The position numbers were made by a program, and so were the translations under genes. Below, piece after piece: positions 24,032-32,788 of a stretch of 64,000 nt of DNA (position 1 is its first letter; every line of letters begins with the position of its first letter). This DNA comes from JBAIYU01 sp036763085 (GTDB lineage: Bacteria; Bacillota; Negativicutes; DSM-1736; Dendrosporobacteraceae): NCBI RefSeq assembly GCF_036763085.1, contig NZ_JBAIYU010000007.1, forward strand, positions 1-64,000, given 5' to 3'. The notes beneath the pieces were generated by a model. The model saw nothing but the letters and a program-made list of their open reading frames with translations, was not told the origin of the DNA and searched no databases.

Positions 24032-24583
24032 TCATCTATAATCATTAGGTTTGCGACTCGTTTGCAACTTAAAATACTTGTAGAAACTAGAGATACTGCG
24101 AAATCCCGTCATATACGCTATCTCAGTAATATTAATTTCTGTTTGTTCAATTAACTCTATAGCCTTGTCTAGCCGCAATCGTAATATATATTGGGCAGGA
24201 GTAAGACCAATATACTGCTTGAATAGTCTTATTAAATGACTAGCACTCACACCTAACTGTTGCGAGACCGCACTTAAGCATATTGTTTGATCATAATTTT
24301 GATTAAAAATCTCTTTAAGCTTATTTACCAGTTCTAAATCAGGCTCATATATTAGCATATCTGGACGACATTTTTTACATGAACGATAGCCAGCTTCTAG
24401 AGCATCTGTAGAAGAATTAAAAAACACTACATTTTCTCGTAGTGGAGATTTTGCTCTGCATGAAGGCCGACAGAAAATCTTTGTTGTTTTGACCCCATAA
24501 AAAAACTGTCCGTCACTGCTTTTATCGCAAGCAATAGTAGCAAACCATTTTTCGTCATCAGTAAGCAAAACAGACTTGTCCAT
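24032..24583 (-). CDS. adaA: Methylphosphotriester repair and regulatory protein AdaA
   Basis: 183 aa. N-terminal Ada metal-binding domain with the four zinc cysteines (FCRPSCRAK and CKKCRP); the first Cys accepts methyl groups from phosphotriesters. C-terminal AraC-type helix-turn-helix (LSAVSQQLGVSASHLIRLFK and ITEIAYMTGFRSISSFYKYFK). The split AdaA form lacks the O6-methylguanine transferase domain. AGAAGGAA precedes the ATG. Follows the Fe-S gene by 12 bp and may be co-transcribed with it. Confidence 0.92.
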   Translation of the reverse strand: MDKSVLLTDDEKWFATIACDKSSDGQFFYGVKTTKIFCRPSCRAKSPLRENVVFFNSSTDALEAGYRSCKKCRPDMLIYEPDLELVNKLKEIFNQNYDQTICLSAVSQQLGVSASHLIRLFKQYIGLTPAQYILRLRLDKAIELIEQTEINITEIAYMTGFRSISSFYKYFKLQTSRKPNDYR

Positions 24584-24595
24584 ACGTGTTTCCTT

Positions 24596-25249
24596 CTAAT
24601 GTTTATCTATAAATTGCTGCAACTCGTTATGCCACTCTTCAGGCTCATAATTGCCAACAGCAGTGCTTTCGCCAAATAAAAGATCCACCAGATAGCGTGG
24701 TTGTTTCCCACCGATATGCATCGCTTTAATACAAGATACACAATAAACTACGACATTATCGGATGGCATTTCCTCTGACCGTTTTCGCATCTGCTCTTTA
24801 ACCTGTTCTACTGATACTGCACCATAGAAGCTATCACCGCAACAGGTTGCATTTGCCCTGGTTTTTTCAGGTTCTGTAAGCTTTATGTTCATTTTTTCAA
24901 GCAGTTTTCTAACTGCATCATGCACCCTTTCCTCAGTACGAGTAGGACAGGCATCATGAATGGACATTTCCATGCCGTTATAATTAGGAAATGGGAATGT
25001 TTTGCTCTCAGCTAGTATCTCCCAAAGTGAAATTGTAGAGATACCTTCATAAAGTTCTCTAAATCGTCTGTCACAGCCTGCGCAGGTATTTATTACCGTT
25101 GTATCACTTGCAAGCTTCGGAGAGTGCCTACAGCAAGTTAAGTGTTGAGGGGTACTGCCTAATTCGCTATTTAAAAAACCTAATAAATTTGCCGCCGATT
25201 CGGGCTTGTATATCATCAAAGCGCAACCGGGTGCATAAACGTGGTTCAT
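24596..25249 (-). CDS. Fe-S protein with CCG-type cysteine-rich domains
   Basis: 217 aa from the ATG at 25249 (GGAGTG seven bases upstream). Two cysteine-rich repeats resembling the CCG domain of heterodisulphide reductase HdrB: HLTCCRHSPKL...NTCAGCDRRF and ANATCCGDSFYG...VYCVSCIKAM. Likely binds a noncubane Fe-S cluster. Cytosolic redox role unknown. Followed closely by adaA. Confidence 0.75.
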   Translation of the reverse strand: MNHVYAPGCALMIYKPESAANLLGFLNSELGSTPQHLTCCRHSPKLASDTTVINTCAGCDRRFRELYEGISTISLWEILAESKTFPFPNYNGMEMSIHDACPTRTEERVHDAVRKLLEKMNIKLTEPEKTRANATCCGDSFYGAVSVEQVKEQMRKRSEEMPSDNVVVYCVSCIKAMHIGGKQPRYLVDLLFGESTAVGNYEPEEWHNELQQFIDKH

Positions 25250-25345
25250 GTAATCACTCCATGTGTTTTTATAATAATTGTATATTAAATGGATCAAACA
25301 ATCTTCCTATATTTCACTAAGTAATTTTTCTCACAAAATAGTGAA

Positions 25346-26740
25346 CTAATTCCACGCTTGGGATAGAGCTTCTATACCCTTTTCTAGTTCATCAGAATTC
25401 ATCCGGCCAAATCCAAGCATTACATAAGAAGGGTAATCCCGGTTGCACTGGTAAGTGTCAGATATAGGATATATCCGAACATTTCGCTCTAAGGCCCGAT
25501 TGATAATTGTTTCCTCACTTAACGTATTATTAACTAACTCTAAAGTAATATGGAGTCCCGCCCCTTGTCCAAGGATGTTGACTCGCTTACCGAAATGTCG
25601 ATCAAGGGCTTGAATAAGCGCATCATGTTTCCTCTTATAAATTGTCCTCATCTTTCGCAGATGGCGTTCCCAAAGGCCCTGCTCCATAAAACTGAATAGT
25701 ACACTTTGCTCTAGTAACGATACAGAGGCAGCATATTTGCTAAACAATTTGCTATATACACCCAGGAATTGATGCGGTAAAACCATATATCCTACACGCA
25801 GCGCCGGAGACAGCGCCTTCGAGAAAGTTCCTAAATATATAATACTTCCTTTAGAGTGCAATCCTTGCAATGCAGGAATCGGTTTTCCCTGATACCTAAG
25901 TTCGCTGTCATAATCGTCTTCAATAATAACTCCCCCAATATTTTCAGCCCATTCAATCAGCTTTAGCCGATTATCTATCGGCATAACATATCCTAATGGA
26001 AATTGATGTGAGGGGGTAACATATGCAATAGTGCTGTTGGTATTCTTTAAATAGTCTAAGTCTATACCGCTAGAATTCACTGAAATGGGGTTGATAGAAT
26101 AAGAATAGTTTTGGAAAACCGATCTAGGAATCCAGTGACCGGGATCTTCGACTGCCAGTATTGAATGATTACATTTTAATAGTTGAGCTATGATCGCCAG
26201 ACTATCTTGAAGGCCTGAGGTTATAACAATCTGTTCTGGTCCGCATAAAACTCCACGAAATCGCTCCAAATACTTACTAATCTCAGAGCGCAGATCAAAC
26301 TCTCCCTGCGGATTACTATATAAGCTAAATTGTTCTACTTTTTCCTTTAAGTTTTCGGCTATTAGTTTACGCCAAACATTATTGGGGAAACTATCTGAAG
26401 AGATGCCAGCGGGATGGAAGTCGTATAACCATTTGTTTCCATCTTCAGTCTTCACTTCCGCTGCAACAACACTCCGATGAGTACAAGGGATACAACCTTG
26501 GTCTAGTAGCGAAATATAGTATCCGCTTCTTGGTTTGCTATATATAAAGCCTTCTGTGGCTAATTGTTCATAAGCATATTCAACAGTGTTCCGGCTTACT
26601 GATAATTCTACGGAAAGTTGCCTAACTGAAGGCAGCTTGACATGAGCAGTTAGCTTCCCAGATAAGATTTGCTCTTTTATATCTTGATAAAGCTTAACGT
26701 GTAATGGTCGCCGATCATTACTATCCAATATAAACATCAT
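25346..26740 (-). CDS. MocR-type transcriptional regulator (GntR HTH plus aminotransferase domain)
   Basis: 464 aa. Winged helix-turn-helix at 10-75 (PSVRQLSVELSVSRNTVEYAYEQL), then a fold-type I aminotransferase domain with EDDYDSELRY and LGTFSKALSPALRVGYMV, whose Lys carries PLP. PdxR/TauR/GabR-like regulators sense PLP or amines. Divergent from the flavin-binding gene at 26928, its probable target. Confidence 0.93.
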   Translation of the reverse strand: MMFILDSNDRRPLHVKLYQDIKEQILSGKLTAHVKLPSVRQLSVELSVSRNTVEYAYEQLATEGFIYSKPRSGYYISLLDQGCIPCTHRSVVAAEVKTEDGNKWLYDFHPAGISSDSFPNNVWRKLIAENLKEKVEQFSLYSNPQGEFDLRSEISKYLERFRGVLCGPEQIVITSGLQDSLAIIAQLLKCNHSILAVEDPGHWIPRSVFQNYSYSINPISVNSSGIDLDYLKNTNSTIAYVTPSHQFPLGYVMPIDNRLKLIEWAENIGGVIIEDDYDSELRYQGKPIPALQGLHSKGSIIYLGTFSKALSPALRVGYMVLPHQFLGVYSKLFSKYAASVSLLEQSVLFSFMEQGLWERHLRKMRTIYKRKHDALIQALDRHFGKRVNILGQGAGLHITLELVNNTLSEETIINRALERNVRIYPISDTYQCNRDYPSYVMLGFGRMNSDELEKGIEALSQAWN

Positions 26741-26927
26741 ATTTCACCAACACTTGTATTCTATTTCGAAGTAAATTACCACTATTATAGCATCCAAAAG
26801 ATAGTTTCAATAATATACACAGAACTGCCACCGTCTTTTTTTTGAAAACTGCCTCTACTAATGGGGACAATTCCATTTTAAAATGTAAATATCCAAGCTA
26901 GACTTTATCAACGAAAGGATGTATTTT

Positions 26928-27305
26928 ATGCTTAATGAAAAATTATTGGCGATTCTCTCTCACCCTGTAGACGGAGCTGTTTCGATGGTTACTAATGGCG
27001 AAGATGGTCCTCATTTAGTAAATACCTGGAATAGCTATATAACTGTAACTCCCGATAATAAACTCCAGATACCGGCTGCCGGCTATAACAAAACCGAAAA
27101 AAACCTTTCAAACCACAATGAGATAATTCTCTCAATTGCAAGTAGAGAAATTGAAGGTTACAGGGGAAAAGGCACAGGCTTTATTGTTAAAGGAAGTGCT
27201 CGTTTTATAAATTCCGGTACAGACTTTGATCGCATGAAAGAAAAGTTTTCATGGATCCGAGCAGTCTTAGAAATTACCGTATCATCGTCAAAGCAAATGC
27301 TATAA
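26928..27305 (+). CDS. Flavin-binding pyridoxamine-5'-phosphate oxidase-like protein
   Basis: 125 aa from the ATG at 26928 (AAAGGA upstream). VDGAVSMVTNGEDGPHLVNTWNSYI and KLQIPAAGYNKTEKNLS are typical of short FMN-binding PNPOx-like split barrels. C-terminal third resembles the family less (ITVSSSKQML), so it may be somewhat truncated. Head-to-head with the MocR gene, whose control it likely shares. Confidence 0.75.
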   Translation: MLNEKLLAILSHPVDGAVSMVTNGEDGPHLVNTWNSYITVTPDNKLQIPAAGYNKTEKNLSNHNEIILSIASREIEGYRGKGTGFIVKGSARFINSGTDFDRMKEKFSWIRAVLEITVSSSKQML

Positions 27306-27381
27306 TTGGCGCTCATATTTTATCAACATACAATCCTCCCGTTTTAATGTTTTTAAAAAGCTGAAAAAGCTTACGTGTCAT

Positions 27382-27432
27382 AAAACAAGAAGCTTCAAGA
27401 GTTACAATGCTCTTAAAGCTTCTTGTTTTTTT
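27382..27432. terminator. Bidirectional terminator
   Basis: AACAAGAAGCTTCAAGAG / CTCTTAAAGCTTCTTGTT with a T7 tail, between convergent genes. Confidence 0.85.
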
Positions 27433-27460
27433 GTGAACTGCGGACTCGCACCACTAGTAA

Positions 27461-28867
27461 TTATTTAGATGCAGAACCTCCATCAGAATTACTTTGAGCG
27501 AGCGTACTATTATGCCTACTATATGTGAAGTAAACTAGTATGCCTATAGCTACCCATATTCCAAAGAACATAAAAGTCTCTGCTGGAAGGTTCGCAATCA
27601 AGTATCCGCAGAATAGCACAGCCAGCGGTGCAACTAACCACACATACGGACAGCGGAAGGGGCGATGAATATCTGGCTGTCTTTTACGAAGTACGAAAAC
27701 TCCAACGGAAACAATGCAAAATGCTAGAAGCGTTCCCATATTACACAATTCGGCTATAACGTTGATTGGCAGAAATCCACTAAGTATGCAAACCACGACA
27801 CCTGTAACAATAGTTATTGTATGAGGAGTGCCATATTTAGGGTGTACCTTTACCAAAGTTTGTGGAATCATTCCATCTCTAGCCATTGCCAGAAATACGC
27901 GAGTTTGTCCGTACATCATTACTAATAGAACTGTAGTAATCCCACAAATGGCCCCCAGACCTACTATTGCACTACCAAAATTTAATCCTATTGTACGTAG
28001 AGCAAAAGCCACCGGTTCGCCATTATTGAGTGATGTATAAGGAACAACACCTGTAAGAACAGCAGCTACTGCAATATACAATACAGTACATACAACCAAT
28101 GAACCCACTATCCCAATTGGGATGTCTTTGTTTGGATTTTTACATTCTTCTGCAGCTGTCGATACTGCATCAAAGCCAATATATGCGAAGAAAACAATAG
28201 CCGCGCCGGTGGCCACACCACCTAGTCCGAATGGAAGGAACGGCTCCCAGTTCATTGGATTTACATGAGGAGTTGCTAAGAGTAAGAAGATAGCAACGCA
28301 GCCGAGTTTTACAAATACCAGAACCTTGTTTAGTGCTGCACTTTCTTTAGTGCCTAAAACTAAAAGATAGGTAAGAAATATAACAATTATAATGGCTGGC
28401 AAATTAAGAATTCCTCCATCCGCAGGAACGGCAGTCCAAGCCGTTGGAAGAACAATTCCCGCCGATTTAAGTAAGCCAACTACGTAGCCGGACCACCCCG
28501 CAGCCACGGCTGATGCCCCAACAGTATATTCACAAACTAATGCCCATCCTACAATAAATGCAACAAATTCTCCTAGCGACGCATAGGCAAATGTATAAGC
28601 ACTGCCAGCAACAGGTACCATAGCTGCAAGCTCGGCATAAGCCAATGCCGCAAAAGCACAAGCAAGACCAGATAATACAAAAGACAGCATAATACCCGGA
28701 CCGGCATATTTTGCTGCAGCCACTCCTGTAAGTACAAAAATGCCCGTTCCAATAATACAACCGATACCTAATAGGACTAGATCCATAGCGCCAAGAGATT
28801 TTTTCAAGGCATGCTGTTCAGTTCCCTTTATTAGTTCCGCTATGTTTTTTGTGCGAAAAATATTCAT
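27461..28867 (-). CDS. Amino acid permease (APC family)
   Basis: 468 aa, twelve membrane helices. GIGCIIGTGIFVLTGVAAAKYAGPG is the APC substrate-binding first helix; FFAYIGFDAVSTAAEECKNPNKDIPIGI matches the CAT subfamily. Imports amino acids with protons. It begins 70 bp after the ald stop without terminator or sigma-54 box, so it is probably co-transcribed with alanine dehydrogenase, suggesting an alanine substrate. Confidence 0.9.
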   Translation of the reverse strand: MNIFRTKNIAELIKGTEQHALKKSLGAMDLVLLGIGCIIGTGIFVLTGVAAAKYAGPGIMLSFVLSGLACAFAALAYAELAAMVPVAGSAYTFAYASLGEFVAFIVGWALVCEYTVGASAVAAGWSGYVVGLLKSAGIVLPTAWTAVPADGGILNLPAIIIVIFLTYLLVLGTKESAALNKVLVFVKLGCVAIFLLLATPHVNPMNWEPFLPFGLGGVATGAAIVFFAYIGFDAVSTAAEECKNPNKDIPIGIVGSLVVCTVLYIAVAAVLTGVVPYTSLNNGEPVAFALRTIGLNFGSAIVGLGAICGITTVLLVMMYGQTRVFLAMARDGMIPQTLVKVHPKYGTPHTITIVTGVVVCILSGFLPINVIAELCNMGTLLAFCIVSVGVFVLRKRQPDIHRPFRCPYVWLVAPLAVLFCGYLIANLPAETFMFFGIWVAIGILVYFTYSRHNSTLAQSNSDGGSASK

Positions 28868-28937
28868 ATATATCCCTCCCTTACATATATTTATTTAACT
28901 GCATGGACAACTATTCCCTGAATTACATTAATACTGA

Positions 28938-30077
28938 TCATTCACTTGGCAAATCGCGAGCTGAATCTATAGCTTCATTCCAAGGTGTATATTCCAAACT
29001 TAACGAATCGGCTACCGCCTTATAAGTTAACTTACCGCCAACTACATTAAGCCCTTTTGCTAAGGCAGCATTCTCTTTAATTGCCTGTTTCCAACCTTTA
29101 TTTGCTATCTGCAAAGCATATTCTATAGTAGCATTAGTCAAAGCAAAGGTTGATGTTCTGGCTACAGCACCTGGCATATTGGCCACTGCGTAGTGAACAA
29201 CGCCATGCTTGACGTATGTTGGATCACTATGGGTTGTAATGCGGTCAATTGTTTCTACCGAGCCGCCTTGGTCGATGGCAACATCAACAATAACCGATCC
29301 AGGGCTCATCGCTTTTACCATTTCTTCAGTTACTAATTTCGGTGCTTTTGCTCCAGGTACCAGGACTGCACCCACTAATAAATCTGCCCTTTCTACCCAG
29401 TGGGCTATATTGTAGCTGTTGGACATGATCGTAGCGACTCGTCCTTTAAATATATCATCAAGATATTGGAGTCTTTCTAAAGATTTATCGAGTATCGTAA
29501 CACGGGCACCCATACCTACAGCCATTTTAGCGGCGTTAGTTCCTACTATGCCGCCACCTACAATTACGACCTGAGCGGCATCTACACCCGGCACTCCTCC
29601 AAGCAAAATCCCTTTACCACCAACAGGCTTTTCTAAAAATTGTGCACCAATTTGGATTGACATTCGCCCTGCCACTTCACTCATAGGCACTAACAGCGGT
29701 AACGTACGCCCCACCTCAATTGTTTCGTAGGCAATACCGGTTACTTGTTTTTCTATTAGAACTCTAGTTAGTTCTGGTTCGGGAGCAAGATGCAAGTATG
29801 TAAACAATATCTGCCCCTCTCTAAACAAATTGTATTCTGAAGCTATAGGTTCCTTAACTTTTATAATCATATCCGCTTGACCAAAAACCTCTTTGGCAGA
29901 GTTTAAAATGGTCGCACCAGCCACGCGATAAGCTTCATTACTTATTCCGCTGCCACTTCCCGCGTTGCTTTCAATTACAACAGTATGACCTGCATTACAC
30001 ATTGCGGTTACTCCTGCTGGCGTAATTGCAACACGCGCTTCATTATTTTTTATTTCTTTAGGTATGCCAATAATCAT
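28938..30077 (-). CDS. ald: Alanine dehydrogenase
   Basis: 379 aa, full length. MIIGIPKEIKNNEARVAITPAG, IIKVKEPIASEY, HLAPEPELT, and the NAD-binding GGGIVGTNAAKMAVGMGA are standard Ald motifs. It oxidises L-alanine to pyruvate and ammonia with NAD. GGAGG before the ATG; a sigma-54 promoter lies 40 bp upstream (30116-30130) and the activator gene is divergent at 30438. Likely forms an alanine-catabolic operon with the permease. Confidence 0.96.
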   Translation of the reverse strand: MIIGIPKEIKNNEARVAITPAGVTAMCNAGHTVVIESNAGSGSGISNEAYRVAGATILNSAKEVFGQADMIIKVKEPIASEYNLFREGQILFTYLHLAPEPELTRVLIEKQVTGIAYETIEVGRTLPLLVPMSEVAGRMSIQIGAQFLEKPVGGKGILLGGVPGVDAAQVVIVGGGIVGTNAAKMAVGMGARVTILDKSLERLQYLDDIFKGRVATIMSNSYNIAHWVERADLLVGAVLVPGAKAPKLVTEEMVKAMSPGSVIVDVAIDQGGSVETIDRITTHSDPTYVKHGVVHYAVANMPGAVARTSTFALTNATIEYALQIANKGWKQAIKENAALAKGLNVVGGKLTYKAVADSLSLEYTPWNEAIDSARDLPSE

Positions 30078-30115
30078 AAACAGGACCTCCTTTTTTAATT
30101 CTGCAAATTATAAAT

Positions 30116-30130
30116 GCAAATCTCGTGCCA
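30116..30130 (-). promoter_or_regulatory. Sigma-54 (-24/-12) promoter of ald
   Basis: TGGCAC-GAGAT-TTGC on the minus strand, exact match to the sigma-54 consensus with the required 5-bp spacer. The predicted start is about 28 bp upstream of the ald ATG. Confidence 0.88.
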
Positions 30131-30228
30131 AAGACTAAGTAGTTTATAAAAAAATAAACCCAGCCTGTCAGCTAGGTAAAAACCAATTCATTGTAAATCA
30201 TCCAACCAATTGCCTACCTTATCTATAT

Positions 30229-30292
30229 CAAATGGAATGATTTCGTTACAGCATTCGGAATTAAACCTTTCCATTTGGTGTTCTTTCATTCC
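30229..30292. promoter_or_regulatory. Inverted repeats, possible activator-binding sites
   Basis: CAAATGGAA (30229) and TTCCATTTG (30269) are perfect inverses with centres 40 bp apart (about four turns). GGAATGA (30234) and TCATTCC (30286) form a second pair. They lie 100-160 bp upstream of the sigma-54 promoter, the usual range for enhancer sites. Confidence 0.5.
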
Positions 30293-30437
30293 AGCCTAAT
30301 GAAGCACTTCATCAGACCTCTTATATAAGCACCTTAGCTTGACAAGCTATCACTATCCCGTAATATTTTGGGCAAATCTTTCACCAATAGTGTAGTACCT
30401 TAAAACCTCCATCCACTACTTTGCTGAGGAGTGAAAT

Positions 30438-32003
30438 ATGTTGGCTAATCTTTGTTTAAAAATCATAAATCAAGATCGCGTAGGACTTGTGCTTGATATT
30501 TCTAAAGTTCTAGTTGAACAGAATATTAATATCCTTTCCATGGAGGTTTCACCTAATATTATGTATCTAGAAATTCAAGAATTGTCACCTAAGAATTGCA
30601 GTTTAGTCATACAGCAATTGTCTCTAATTGCGCAAGTTAACCATGTCATTCCAATATCCCATATGCCTTACCAAGAAAGAGAACAACAGCTTCAAGCAGT
30701 GATGGATACTATTGGCGATGGCATTATAGCTATTGACCAACAGGAAGTAATAACGCATTTTAATCCTGCTTCAGAACAAATTTTAGGTTACAAGACAATT
30801 GATGTACTGGGGAAAAAAATTAGAGATATTCTTGGATCTAATATTCCGCTGCTAAAAACGGTACAAGATGGAACAGTCTATAATAATCGCGAATTAATTA
30901 TTATGACCCCGAAGGGAGAAAGCCATTATATTACTAGCGGCCGTCCACTAAAAGATGACACAGGATCTATTATTGGTGCAGTTGCAGTCTTGAAGGCTAT
31001 GACTGATGTAAAAGAGCTGGTTTATTCGGTTATCAAGCCCCAAATCAGCAAATTTGCTGATATCATTCACATAAGTGATAGCATGAAACAAACCATTAAT
31101 ATGGCAAAACTTGTTGCTAAGAATAATTCGACCATACTGATTCGGGGGGAAAGCGGCACTGGCAAGGAGTTATTTGCTAGATCTATTCACATGGAAAGTC
31201 CCCGCAGCGAGAAAATATTCGCACCGATTAACTGCGCTGCTTTGCCTGATGCACTCATGGAAAGCGAACTATTTGGCTATGAAGATGGTTCTTTTACTGG
31301 AGCAAAAAAAGGCGGAAAGCTCGGGCTATTTGAGTACGCTAATGGTGGGACTATTTTCCTTGATGAAATCGGTGAACTTTCCAGCAACCTCCAAGCAAAA
31401 CTATTACGCTTTTTGCAAGAAGGTAAAGTTCGTCGAATCGGCGGCGATCGTGAAATATCTGTAAACGTTAGAATCATCGCTGCGACCCATCGAAATCTTG
31501 AAGATATGATTCGTAAGAATGAATTTCGCGAAGACTTATATTACCGACTAAACGTAATTCCCCTTTATATTCCTCCACTGCGTGAGCGCAAAGAAGATTT
31601 GCCCATATTAATTGAAAGTTTATTGCTAAAAATAAATCATCGCCTAAAAAAACAAGTTACTCACATTGCAAAGCCAGCAATGACCAAACTGCTGCATCAT
31701 GATTGGGTCGGTAACGTTCGGGAGTTGGAAAACGTAATTGAACGAGCCGTTAGCCTTGCTTGCCAAGGAGAAATTAATGCTGAGCACATAATGATTGATA
31801 AAAATTATGTTCCTACCCAGCCCTTGTGTCTGCCTACCACAACTAGTAATTTAAAAGATATCATTTCCGAGGTTGAATGCCGCATTCTTCGTGAAGCAAT
31901 CAAGAAACATCGTACTTCTCGGCAGGTAGGAAAACATCTTGGCTTATCTCATACTAGCGTTCTAGCCCGAATGCGGAAATATAATTTAAAAGAAATAGAA
32001 TGA
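30438..32003 (+). CDS. Sigma-54 dependent activator with ACT and PAS domains
   Basis: 521 aa. N-terminal ACT domain (1-75, CLKIINQDRVGLVLDISKVL), PAS domain (about 85-190, DTIGDGIIAIDQQEVITHFNP), AAA+ domain with Walker A GESGTGKE, GSFTGA (the usual GAFTGA with Ser), Walker B LDEIGEL, then a Fis-type HTH (SRQVGKHLGLSHTSVLARM). TyrR-like architecture: ACT probably senses an amino acid. Divergent from ald, which has a sigma-54 promoter. Confidence 0.95.
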   Translation: MLANLCLKIINQDRVGLVLDISKVLVEQNINILSMEVSPNIMYLEIQELSPKNCSLVIQQLSLIAQVNHVIPISHMPYQEREQQLQAVMDTIGDGIIAIDQQEVITHFNPASEQILGYKTIDVLGKKIRDILGSNIPLLKTVQDGTVYNNRELIIMTPKGESHYITSGRPLKDDTGSIIGAVAVLKAMTDVKELVYSVIKPQISKFADIIHISDSMKQTINMAKLVAKNNSTILIRGESGTGKELFARSIHMESPRSEKIFAPINCAALPDALMESELFGYEDGSFTGAKKGGKLGLFEYANGGTIFLDEIGELSSNLQAKLLRFLQEGKVRRIGGDREISVNVRIIAATHRNLEDMIRKNEFREDLYYRLNVIPLYIPPLRERKEDLPILIESLLLKINHRLKKQVTHIAKPAMTKLLHHDWVGNVRELENVIERAVSLACQGEINAEHIMIDKNYVPTQPLCLPTTTSNLKDIISEVECRILREAIKKHRTSRQVGKHLGLSHTSVLARMRKYNLKEIE

Positions 32004-32136
32004 TACCCTACTAATAAGCTATAGTAGTTCTTGATTTATATAGATACCCCATTATTTTTTATAAATGGCATAAATTAAGCAAGGTACAGAAATGTAACTT
32101 CCGCCCCTTGTTCTCTTTCGATGTCCTCTTCGAGAT

Positions 32137-32595
32137 TTAGTCTCGCTCCCATCCATCCTTATAAAACCATCTATGGAACCACAACCAAATAGCCCAAGAA
32201 GGTAACCACAATAATAAAGAATAATACCAATCATAACCGTTGCCATAAACTATCATGTGTGTATATCTAGAAAGAAAAAATTCCATGAGTCCTAATACAA
32301 CAGACCATAATAATGCCCATTTTACTCTGCTCATTGGTGAATAACGCACCCAAATCATCGCTAAAATTGGAACTACGACCATATTAACTGTAAAAGATAT
32401 ATCATCAATTATTGGACATACCCTGACGGGAAACTCCCACCACTTAAAATGCATAGCAATAAAACACCAAACATTAGCGTATAAGCTAGCAAACATTGCT
32501 ACTGGAATAAAGCGTTTCATCCCTTTATAGAAAAAGGCTAAAGCCAGCAAAGCCACTGTCATTGCTATATATTGTAACCATAATTCAAGCGACAC
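32137..32595 (-). CDS. CBO0543-type integral membrane protein
   Basis: 152 aa from a GTG preceded by GGTGGTG. Five hydrophobic segments with aromatic-rich loops (GNGYDWYYSLLLWLPSWAIWLWFHRWFY). Second of three related proteins in the window (5952, 35684). Function unknown. Confidence 0.65.
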   Translation of the reverse strand: MSLELWLQYIAMTVALLALAFFYKGMKRFIPVAMFASLYANVWCFIAMHFKWWEFPVRVCPIIDDISFTVNMVVVPILAMIWVRYSPMSRVKWALLWSVVLGLMEFFLSRYTHMIVYGNGYDWYYSLLLWLPSWAIWLWFHRWFYKDGWERD

Positions 32596-32788
32596 AGGAT
32601 CACCACCTATTCGCTTATATTATTCCGTCAAGACTCTGTAATTATTAATCTCACAGATTTTGAAATAACCATAATAGTATATTTCTTATCGTTTAACCAT
32701 AACTACCCAAAGGGAAGGAAATCTATATTTTTTATAGAACAACAACTTATGTAAAACAACTTGCAAACTAACGTTACTAGGAGCAATT

